Under the pieces are notes generated by a model. That model did not search any database. It had not been told where the DNA came from and saw only the letters and a list, made by a program, of their open reading frames with translations. From assembly GCA_029817715.1 (NCBI GenBank), contig JARUPY010000473.1, positions 930,001-994,000 of the forward strand: a stretch of DNA of 64,000 nt. Direction: 5' to 3'. This document shows positions 1-9,700 of the stretch, piece by piece. Source of the DNA: Melastoma dodecandrum. Its lineage: Eukaryota > Streptophyta > Magnoliopsida > Myrtales > Melastomataceae. The position numbers were made by a program, and so were the translations under genes. Within the stretch, counting starts at the first letter, position 1. The number at the start of each line of letters is the position of its first letter.

Positions 1-1
1 T

Positions 2-565
2 GACCCCTCAATGATACAGATCCGGCAAGGGGAAACCCTCGCGGTACACTGGCTCCAGCACTCGCTCTACGACGCCACGGGCCTCGACTGGAAAACTCTA
101 AGGATCCTCGACGAGCTGTGCCCCAGAGTCTTTACCCTGGTAGAGCAGGACATCGCACAAGGCGGGTCCTTCCTAGACCGTTTCGTCGGGTCCCTCCACT
201 ACTACTCGACCGTCTTCGACTCCCTGGGGGCGTACATCCCCCACGACGACCCGAACCGCCACAGGGTCGAGCACAGCCTCCTACACAAGGAGATAAACAA
301 CATACTAGCAGTTGGAGGTCCCGCGAGGAGCGGGGAGGAAAAGTTCAGGAGCTGGAGGGGGGAGCTGGCAAGGAGCGGAGGGTTCGTGCAGGTGAATATG
401 AGCGCGAGCTCGATGGCGCAGGCGCAGCTCATACTCAACATGTTCCCGCAGGCGCATGGCTACAACCTGTCGCAAGGGGACGGGACGTTGAAGCTCGGGT
501 GGAAGGACACCAGCCTCTACACTGCTTCTGCTTGGACTTCATCACACCATTGTCTTAGAAGATAG
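2..565 (+). CDS. GRAS-family transcription factor, C-terminal part (SCARECROW/SCL23-like)
   Basis: The reading frame is open to the left edge, so this is only the 3' end of a gene. The residues read through the second leucine-rich region, then the PFYRE part (H-Y-Y-S, RHRVEHSLLHKEI, ILAVGGPARSGE), and end in the SAW block (LGWKDTSLYTASAW). The string AVHWLQHSLYD is typical of the SCARECROW/SCL23 branch, whose members act as nuclear regulators of radial patterning and bundle-sheath or endodermis fate. The protein ends a few residues after SAW, as GRAS proteins normally do. The VHIID motif and the N-terminus lie outside the window. No frameshift is seen. The exact orthologue cannot be decided from this fragment. 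Confidence 0.88.
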   Translation, partial: DPSMIQIRQGETLAVHWLQHSLYDATGLDWKTLRILDELCPRVFTLVEQDIAQGGSFLDRFVGSLHYYSTVFDSLGAYIPHDDPNRHRVEHSLLHKEINNILAVGGPARSGEEKFRSWRGELARSGGFVQVNMSASSMAQAQLILNMFPQAHGYNLSQGDGTLKLGWKDTSLYTASAWTSSHHCLRR

Positions 566-1799
566 TTCTTATCCTCTTAAAACAAAAACATTTTACAAAA
601 TCTTACTAAAAAAATCTCTTATCTTTCTTACCATTTTGTGGCGTTTGTTATGACATAATAATTTTAGCTAGGATTTATGTGTATTTTGTGCATGTCATAG
701 GGATCACGATACTCTTTCTTAATATATTCTCCAATGTCGGAAGTTTCAATATATTAAAAGAAGAAACATTGACCATAAGAAAGTAATTTACCAATGACAT
801 CTTTCATGGGTGAGGTTGATGTCTTGTATTAAGACAAAGTTGCCGTCTTGGAGTATTTCGACATCATTCACCCTCCCACGTAACAAAATAAAATAAAAAT
901 ATAAACCAATGACGTAATATTATAATCTTAAAAAATTCAGGCCTATAGGAACACAAGCAGAAATATTACCGGAAGTTTTGTTATAATATAAAGCGAAATA
1001 TTACCGGAAGTTTTAAAATTCCTTAATTAACGTATCTAAATCGGTGTTTAAAATACCGATTTCCCAACAAAATTAAGTGTTCTTTCATATACCGATTTTA
1101 ATATCAAAAAGGGAAGTCGCTGTTTCAAATACTCGTTACCCTATTTTTTCGGCAAAATCGACATTTAAAACACAAATTTCTTTAAGGAATAAAATTGGTG
1201 TTTGAAATATTAATATATGGAAATTATTTAAGAAAATTAAGTTGCAAAAATCCTTTCTTTTTCCTTTACTCGTTTATAAAAAAAAATGTAAAATGGGATA
1301 AAATCCACGAACGTTAATCACAGCCTTACTTTGTCATAATTATTCTTATTTATTGAACCATTAATAAGCAGCCCATCAACGCAAACGATTGATCTTATTT
1401 TCTCCACTCTCGTGATTTGTTTTATTCCCTGATCATTTTCCCGTCCATAATTAAAGGTCGTGATTAAAGACATATGCGCATAATTCAATTAACTGTTACC
1501 ATAATACTTACGAGATTAATTCTTACAAGTTTAAAAATACTTCGTCTGCGATCACTTTTCCATGAAAAATGTGGTAATAGAGTCTATACGTACGCACCCG
1601 GAAGTATTTTTCTTTTTCTCCCGGTCGGGACGCGAAGAAGAAGAAGTGGAGGTAAAAGAAACATAAGAAAGTTCCTCGCACTTTCAGTCTTTGTTTTTTT
1701 TCTCTTATAAAAAAAGAAAAAGGAAAAGGAAAATAACAAATAACGTGAAAGAGGAAGAAGGAAAATGAAAGAATACGGAAAAGAAATGGGGATAATTTG
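566..1799. other. AT-rich intergenic DNA
   Basis: No gene is recognised. A short direct repeat (gaaatattaccggaagttt) occurs twice between about 961 and 1012. Around 1028-1190 there is a degenerate relative of the 'aagtcgctgtttcaaat' motif that is abundant in the inverted-repeat element at 3836-4261. Confidence 0.6.
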
Positions 1800-2182
1800 A
1801 TTTCCGAGATCATAGATTTTACAGTAGAAAGAATCTAAAGAATCCTGAATGATTCATAATGACATTCATAATATGTTTATAATACCCCTTTTAAATGTCT
1901 TTTATAATACTGTCTCGTTAAAAATCTTTCTAGAAAAATCATGTTGGAAAAAACTATGGTAAAGGAAAAAAAATAGTACAGTAAGTTTACTCCCCCCTCT
2001 TAGTAACATCACTTTAAATCTCCAAGTTTATGCATTCCAATTTTATGCACCAGCCTTTCAAAAATTGTTGTAAGCAAACCCTTTATGAATAAATCTATCA
2101 GATTTTCTGATGAACGTATTTGTTGAACATCAATATTATCACTCTTCTGGAGATCATAGGTGAAAAAGAATTTCTTGCTTTT
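1800..2182 (-). mobile_element. Ty1/Copia retrotransposon relic, 3' end
   Basis: On the minus strand, 2182-2012 encodes the last ~57 residues of a Copia RNase H (FFFTYDLQKS, VQQIRSSENLIDLF, LVHKIGMHKLGDLK). This is followed by a stop, a purine-rich stretch near 1986-1998, and the conserved non-coding tail seen after Copia pol ('tttttaacgaga'). A second purine tract precedes an LTR-like start near 1884 (tattataaacatattatgaatg). Everything upstream of the RNase H end is missing, so this is a dead fragment. The LTR boundaries are approximate. Confidence 0.75.
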
Positions 2183-3835
2183 CGAAATAGTATATGTCGA
2201 TGCATAATCTACCAGGCAGTCGCAATAATAATAAAAAACACATAAGAAAATAAAAAGAATCCAAAATATTACTCCCATATTATACAATTTTAATTAATTT
2301 TTTAATTAAAAGTTTAATTTGCACAACAAAACGTATAATTAGGTAATCATAAAATTTCATTTAAAAATAAACAAATACATCAAATTATAACAAATTATTC
2401 GACCTATTTTTTCAAATGATTACCTTACAACTGTTATGAAGGCTCCATTTGTGTGGAAACACATTAATACATAGTTGAGGAGTTGGGTAACTCATATGAG
2501 TGTGATACAGTATAGAGAGAAAGAAATAGGACGACACAAAATGAGAAAACATACATATCAGAGAAGCTCTCAATTTTTGTCAAAAGTATCTTCTTTCCAA
2601 TCTATCAAGATTCAAGAGAAATCAGATGTGTGAGGAACCTCTCTCTATATTTTGTGTAAAACCGTTCTTTCTGTTTATTATTGAGAATATTTTTTTTTTT
2701 TTTTGGTAGTAGAGAATATTTGATCTTACATGAAAATATTAACTGGAACTAAAGAGTGGAAGAGATATGCATTAAGCTCTTATTAATTATTTTGTACTAT
2801 GGGATCATCATAGCAGGTGACCACATGAAAGGACTAAACGTTAAAAATTCTTATTTGAAGGTTGAGTCACATATGGATAGTAAGCTCAGTTACAACAATA
2901 AGGTTTATTAGTGTTTTTTTTATAAGGTAAAATCAGTGAACAAGCGGTTATAGAACAGTAGTTTGCTGCAATTTGAAGCTAGGTAAAAGGTTCGAATAGC
3001 AAATGGAAGAATCATAACTCCATATCAATAGTCAGATAAGTGTTTTAATATTATCAACATACGAACGGTATGCAACTTACAAAAAAAAAAGTATATGAAT
3101 GGTGTTTCTAGGACTTGCATCACATAACTTGTGCATAGTATCATCCTCTAACAACATAATTGTAATAACGAGAATCTCTGTCATCAAGTTATATGGATTT
3201 TGTATGGTTTAAGTATCAATCTAAGGTGATTTTGAATTAACGTTGCAGGGTCATTTTATCTTGGTTGACATATATTTATGATTTCATATTATAACAATTA
3301 AGATGCAGAGATAATAATCAAGTCCATTGTTGTTAAAGGAACTAGTACCCTATAAGGTGAGATGCTCACCTGATTGCCTTAGAGGCAAAAGGCGCTAATG
3401 TAAGTAATAGTGGAGAACACTTAATCTTGGATTGATGCCAACCTTGAAGCTACTGCTAAGGGCATGCTTGCTCATTGAAGTTGCGAGTTGCACATCAGTA
3501 ATAGCATGCAAAGGAGGTTATAGTTATAATTTTTAAAATTTTCCCAAGTTCGGCGCCCTAAACTATTTGTTGTATCGTATAAATAAGACATATAATAACA
3601 ATGAATTTTATATTTCATTATAAAACACCTAACATATCCGCAATTTCTAAAAAAGGAAACAAAGTTGTACAAATCCATTAATTATAATATATAAATAAAT
3701 AACTGGCAAAACTTCCCAAATATTTTTAGACAAATTATTCAAAATCGAGACAACATTACAAGGTTGTGACTAATATTTATCTATCAATATGTTAGGTTTT
3801 TGGGTTTATTTTGACAGGATTAGATAAACGAGTTG
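2183..3835. other. AT-rich intergenic DNA
   Basis: No coding region, RNA gene or clear mobile element was recognised. Short open frames here have no protein-like composition. Confidence 0.5.
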
Positions 3836-4261
3836 GAGGATTGTACCTAATTACGCTTAGTTGAGAAAAAAATTTGCGAAAGAGTTTTTAAAATTACCTG
3901 AATATTGTCTCGACTTTTCAAACCGAGACTTTGAATTTAGTTAAAATGGACAAAGTCGCTGTAGCGACTTTAGGTAACTTGGGCTTTTTTTGTGTTTGGA
4001 GCAAAATCGCTGTTTGAAACAACGTTTCTTAAGGGAAGTCGTTGTTTCAAATATGTCTTTCGGTAAAAAATGGCGACTTTGACCCAAACATCAAAAAAGT
4101 CTAAAAAAATTCCCAAGTCATCGAAAGTCGATGGGACGGCGAGTTTGTCAATTTCAATCTAAATCGTTGTTTCAAATCGCGACTTAGAATTTAGTTAAAA
4201 TTGACAAAGTCGTTGTCCCAAACAACGACTTGAGATTTTTTGGTGTTTCGGGCAAAATCGC
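3836..4261. repeat. Left half of an inverted-repeat (foldback-like) element split by element A
   Basis: Bases about 3838-3935 match the reverse complement of about 17330-17427. The shared blocks are gtac(c/t)taattacg, ttagttgagaaaaaa, and ttaccyGaatayTGTC. The rest of this arm is built of repeated 'aaagtcg(c/t)tgttt(c/g)aaa' motifs in both orientations. Two tight hairpins are visible: AAAGTCGCT/AGCGACTTT at 3952-3971, and AAGTCGTTGT/ACAACGACTT at 4207-4231. The outer border is uncertain. No transposase is seen. Confidence 0.6.
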
Positions 4262-4798
4262 TGTAGATCCCCCAAATTGTTTACTCTCCGAACAAAACCA
4301 GTCGACTGCGAACCTGTTCGAAAATTACTTCGAAAGTTTGGGGATCAATCCAAATTGATGGACCCATTCCGACTTTTACAAAAAGGGGACGTCACTACTA
4401 AAGAAAAACCAGACTAGAAAAATTTTCTTGGCGAGGCCCAGCGAATCCAGCCCAAGCCCGTCCGCCAAGACAGCCCGCTTGCCCAACCCAGCGCCAAGGT
4501 CCCCGAGAATTGTGAAGACCAGTTGATTCCCCCCAATCCAGGCCTGGATGAACCCGGCCCAGCCAAGCTGAAGACAGTGGCGCCCCCCCGTCGCAATCTG
4601 CAACAACAGCAGCTGTAGCATCAGACACCTGCAGCAGCTTCGTTCACCTCGGGATGCCCAGAGCTACCCTGCTCTGACTTCCCCTGCTAGCTCGCAGAGC
4701 TTCGCCGCCCCCACCCCCCAATTCATGACCTGAGGCGATGAGGTTCCACCTTGATGAGTGTGCCCATCCATTCGCAGCCAGAGGGAGAAGGATTTCTC

Positions 4799-4806
4799 TA
4801 TAAAAG
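4799..4806 (+). promoter_or_regulatory. Probable TATA box of element A 5' LTR
   Basis: TATAAAAG in a clean context (ttctctataaaagaaaag), 537 bases into the LTR. It is repeated exactly at 14183-14190 in the other LTR. This would place the U3/R border about 30 bases downstream, near 4830. Confidence 0.6.
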
Positions 4807-6686
4807 AAAAGAATGGAGGGGGGGTCGACAGACCGGACCGGGAGAGCTTCTTCATCGCCTCCCCCGTTTCTCCCCAAAACAACACAACAGCTCTACCTTC
4901 CCCCCTCCCTCAATCGATTCTGCCCAAGGTGTATACCTGGAGATGGAGACCCTTTTGCGCCACGGTAGCAACAAAACCGCCCCGCCACCAGCTCCTGGTC
5001 CCAACCTCCTCCTCACTCGGCAACAAGCAGCTCGGTGATGGCAACTAGTTGCTGGTGACAACCAGAAGTGTTCTCCCATCTCATCTCCAAGGTAGCCTCC
5101 CTAACAATGCTATGATCGACACCAGTGGAACAACGGTCCCCCCGCTCCATGCCACATCCATGGATGGCCACACCAGCGGCGGCGTCGTCCTCTTAACAGC
5201 AGACACCAAGCCTCGACAACCACGATGGCCAAACCGGGCTACTCTCAGCGCCAAACCCGGCGGAATCGACCAGGAGCCCAAGGCGCTCCCGACTCCAACA
5301 ACTAGGACACCCAAGGCGCATCCCCACCTCCCCGCAGTCTCCGAGCCGCTTCCGGTCGTGACGACCAGCACCCACCTCGTCTCCCCGTCCTCCTCCTCCT
5401 CCCTCGCGTCCAGATCCGGACTCGGCCGAGGCGACCCGAGCTTGGCCGACCCGCTCCTCCCCACGGCTGGCCCGATCGGAGATGATGGCAGACCCGACAG
5501 CCCCAAAGCGGCCACCTCCACAACCCGCTTCGGATCCGGCCGCAACGGACCCCCGGGGGGTCGGCCTCCCTAGATCCGCGACAAAAAGGACACCCACCAA
5601 GGCGCGGCCGCCCTTCTCCACGATCCTCGCCCCAAAACACCCGCCATGGCGCCATCCTTCCCGAGGCGCCATCTTCCCCTCCTGGCCCATGTGACAGCCC
5701 CTTTCCCTCCTTGACATCGGCCTTCCCCTTTCCGGAAAGAGACCCCGATCTCTACGGGCAAAAGCAGCCCCACCAAGTCCGCACTGGAGGACGACGTCGT
5801 TGGGCACCACAAACCCAGAGGAAGGCGGAGGTCAGGGGAAGCGTGTGTAAGGCGAGGACATTTCGATGGTGAAATCCCAAAGCGTGTCTTCGGCTTTCAG
5901 AAGGAAAGTCAAGGCTCCAATCCCATCACAGAAAGGTAAGAGCTTTTCTTTTCCTTTTTTTATTAAAGCCGATTCCCACTGTTAGGATTAGAAATGTTAA
6001 CATTTTAACTTATTGTTATTACGTTTATTGCTCCCACTCATTGTCTTGTCATTAGAATTATTTCATTACGTTTCGATTTTCCTTTGTTTCGTTATTACTT
6101 GATTGTGTGTGTTCAAGTTACACGTGAACCCGAGGCTTCGAAGTATTCTGGATGGAATCTTTGAAATAATTTTTATAAAGCCATTAATTGTTCTTGAAAT
6201 TTAATTCTTTTCGACGAATGCCTTTGACCCCCCACTTTTTCTACTCTTTGTCGTTTGTTTGCATGAAAACATAACGAGAAATATGAATTTTCCCGAAACA
6301 TCGAAAGCCGACGCAAGCATTTGAAATCGAGGAGTCAACAACCAAGGAGACATCTTCTGACATATCAGAGGATCGACGTCAACGGGATATACAAATGTTC
6401 CATTTAATTCAACCATTTCAAACGGTAAGTCATGCCTTACTATTTTAGTACAGTTAAATTTACGTCAATTTAACCGTTACTAAAGGCTTTGCACATCGGC
6501 ATCTTCCTGTTTTACATGTAAAACACCGAGGAATTATTACCAAGGAATGCATCCTCCGACGACGCGGACGATCGACATCAACGGGATACAAAATGCCCCA
6601 TTTAACTCAACCATTTTAAACGGCTTTGCACATCTTTTCCATTTCCTTGTTTTACATGTAAAACAACGAGGAATTCATTACCAAGG

Positions 6687-6854
6687 GACATCCATTTTCG
6701 ACATCACCGAAGATCAATATCAACTGGCCACACAACGCCCCAGACATCCATCTTCCGACATCACGGAAGATCCACATCAACGGGCTATACAACCCCCCAG
6801 ACATCCATTTTCAACATCATGAAGGATCAACATCAACGGGCCACACAACGCCCG
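6687..6854 (+). repeat. Three 56-bp tandem repeats in LTR A
   Basis: Units start at 6687, 6743 and 6799 and share 'gacatcc', 'acatca', and 'atcaac(t/g)gg', each followed by 'acaacgcccc' or a near variant. Degenerate upstream copies lie near 6350 and 6547. Each unit contains a short hairpin whose stem differs between copies. The same array is in the 3' LTR from 16070. Confidence 0.75.
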
Positions 6855-7867
6855 GTGAGTAATCATTCTTACTCACCAGTTAATTTCAAAATCATCCCAT
6901 GTATTTTGGAATTTTCTGATATATCTATCGTTTTCTATGTGGTGTTTTAATTTTGCATGAAAAATCAACCGAGCTTCATGGAATTTCGACAAAGCGATAT
7001 TTCGAAGATAGAAAGCTTGAAGGCGTGTGTAACAAACCGCGCGGGTTGGACCTACCGCGGCCTAAAAAACCGCTGGTTCAGAGAGAAGCGACATCAACCG
7101 TCATCTCAGGTACATGAGGGAAGTGCGGGCTTCCCGTCTTTTCTTTATTTCCACATGTAACGGGTCGTGAGCCCAAGTGCATAGGCTCATGATCACCACC
7201 CTTTCCCGCTCTCTTTGATCTCGATAAATTGGTTGTGGTTGTTCGCATGCTTTAGGCCCGTAGGTTTATCGTCGCATGCTATTTGCTAAATACACATGAG
7301 TTCGAGTCCAAAAGGCTCGAATCGGGTCCAACGCCCGTAAAACAGTGACATGAGTCCGGAGTCATGCCCGGATCGGGTCCAACGCCCGTTAATCTAAAGC
7401 CAAACTCTTTTGGAGCAAACGCCACCTCTTCGCATGTTTAGAGTGTAAAGACTAGTAAGTAGAAATCCCCGAACAAGCTGTTTTTCCGACTTAACAGTTT
7501 TAAATTAAAAAGTCGGTGGCGACTCCGTAATAGTTTACCTAGGTTAAACAATGACACATTTTACAAACGGAGCCATTTTGGATGGGTGACGGCAACACGA
7601 GCCGCTTCCTGGATCCTCCCGGAATTTCCCAAGCGAGGTCTTAACGCAGCCTTTCGCCCGTCGCCTTCAAGGACTGGAGACGGTCGGCGAAACGCCCCGC
7701 AGATCCGCTCGGGAACCAAGGGAGGATTCAACCCGATGCCCTTCCGCAGCGTCCGACGCTCGAGTCGCGACGCCGACCGGATTGGGCCTCGGGGAGCGGG
7801 CCCGGATCCTCGTGTCGCCGGAGCCGCAGCGCGCGTGCTAGGCCGGAGGGCGCGCGTACATCCCGGA

Positions 7868-7884
7868 TGGCGACTCCGCTGGGG
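7868..7884 (+). other. Primer binding site of element A (tRNA-Arg)
   Basis: TGGCGACTCCGCTGGGG is complementary to the 3' end of plant tRNA-Arg(ACG), as I know that tRNA's sequence, including CCA. It lies seven bases after the LTR end (tcccgga spacer). Use of tRNA-Arg is a known trait of Ogre/Tat elements. Element B has the identical site and spacer. Confidence 0.85.
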
Positions 7885-9700
7885 AGTTGGGCATGTGGAT
7901 TTTTATCGAAATATCTTTACACTCGTCCACATGCGGAGGGGAGTAACTGTTTGGGCATGTACTTGCTTGGCTCGGTGCCCTTCGTTTGCGCTCATGATTG
8001 TCTTTGTTTACCGCTTTCCTAGGCATGTCTAGGTGTGCCCGAACCCGGGGCTAGGATCTTTAGGGGGGTCACCGAGAGGCTCAGCCTGCTGCTCTTTGCG
8101 GTATGGTTTTTGGCCGGGGCCCCGCCTCTCTCAATCCGAGGGAGGTTTAGAAGCCTTCATCCGTGAATCTAGAATTGCTTGCTCACTACAGGTACCAGAT
8201 GCAGCACGTGCATTTGTCTGTTACTGAGTGACTGTTACATGTGCAGGGACAGGTGTCAGATACGCTTTGTCTGTTATAACTGTAAAACTAACACTACTCG
8301 TTTTGCAGTTTGATGGAGTTTATTACAATGGGCTTCAACAACCTTCATTTCTCCTATCCCTACCTTTTTTACTGCTTACAGTATTCATACATTCGCATGA
8401 CCACATGAGTGTCTGTTTAATTGCAGTAGTTACGTTATCATGTCATTCACAGTAACTGCTCCATTGCAACACCACATATGCATACTTTTCTGCATATACG
8501 AATGCAATTAAGTATCACCATAAATTTATCATGCATCGATTACACTGTTGCATGATAATAATCTAATCTTTCTCTCTACTTTCCTTTCGAGGTCTAATTC
8601 TCCAACATGGCTCCTCGAACGGGACTTAGGGAAGGCATGACATTACAAATCTACAAGCACAAAAATGCCAAGGATTCATCGACAGCTACCAAGGCCCAAG
8701 CCGAACCTCTAACAACATGAAGACCAAAGTTTCCATTACGGCTACCAAGGTCCAAAGCCGGTATCCAACAACATGAGCCCAAAGTGTTATCAACGGCTAC
8801 CAAAGTACAAAGGCAAGCACGAACACCAAAGATCACACAACGACTACCAAGACATGCAAAGACCGGACACGTCGGAACATCGCGCCTCTACTTATCCGAC
8901 AACCACTCCAAGGAAACAAAAGCGATCACACTACATCATCAGTCAGCACAATCCAGCACAAGGACTCGTCGACCCTCTTCATGGTGCCAACAATACATTG
9001 TAGCACTAGGGGCAAACCCCGCTCTACACAATGACCTCGCGAGATCGGGACACCTGCAAGCAATCGACCTCACCGTCTCTCAGATAACAGGAACTCGACG
9101 AACACCGGATCCAAAGCATCCCCACGACCAAAACATGGACATGGACCAGTTTTTCCAAGAGAGGGAAATACATAGCGCAACTGGCATTAGAAGCTCCTAT
9201 TCGTTCTACTCGCCTTTCAACAGTTCAAAACATACATGATGAACTTACCGATATTTAAACTGCTAACACCGAGGCATCCATTTTACCTCGAAGGTACAAG
9301 ACGACTCATCTGGGGCTAATACAACAGCATACCAACACCAAAGAATATGATGTCTACCAAACGACGACGCATACTTCGACTGGGGCAATTCCCGTTGAAT
9401 TCCCTACGGCACCCAAGTGGTCATCCCGACAATAGTCAACCATCAACTCTCACCAAAGAAAAGAGGAAAAGGTCAGTCACCCCCTCACTCATTGACGAGA
9501 AACAAGCATCTCGGCCAACCACAGGAACGGTCAATTCCCTAGCCCGCCCACCACAGTACCGGTCATCGCCCACGCGTACCACAAAGTGCTACAACAATGC
9601 ATATCCCATGCAATCGCACCTAGCCAAAGAGCAACTGTCGTAACAAAGAGGAACTGCCACAAACAATCAACGCAGAAGATCTTCGACGTTATAATCACAT
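7885..9700 (+). other. Element A leader and unique internal region, non-coding
   Basis: Bases 7885 to about 8560 match the leader of element B (29029-29690), including the 'accagatgc(a/c)gcacgtgcatttgtctgttact' neighbourhood. From about 8600 the sequence is unique to A and replaces the coding block of B. It has a short degenerate tandem repeat at about 8684-8820 (ctaccaaggyccaa ... caacatga). Open frames here have no recognisable protein content. Confidence 0.65.

Larger units (their letters stand above)
4262..7860 (+). repeat. 5' LTR of element A (3599 bp)
   Basis: TG...CA-bounded LTR, almost identical to 13647-17239. The 5' two-thirds is GC-rich, with long antisense open frames that are not genes. 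The 3' third (from about 6900) is homologous to the end of the element B LTR. It contains the 56-bp tandem repeats (6687-6854), a conserved hairpin (7165-7192) and an 11-mer identical to the primer binding site (7517-7527). Confidence 0.92.

Noticed and set aside
3952..3971. Perfect AAAGTCGCT palindrome considered as a terminator or operator
   Set aside because: It is one of many copies of a motif internal to a plant inverted-repeat element.
5193..5810. 205-codon minus-strand open frame (also 14577-15194) and overlapping frames in LTR A
   Set aside because: GC-rich LTR sequence gives long open frames on several frames of both strands; no domain and low-complexity Arg/Gly composition.
8784..9239. 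151-codon frame inside element A as a possible replacement gene
   Set aside because: Sequence is repeat-derived, Ser/Thr/His/Gln-rich, without any domain, and lies in the unique non-coding block.
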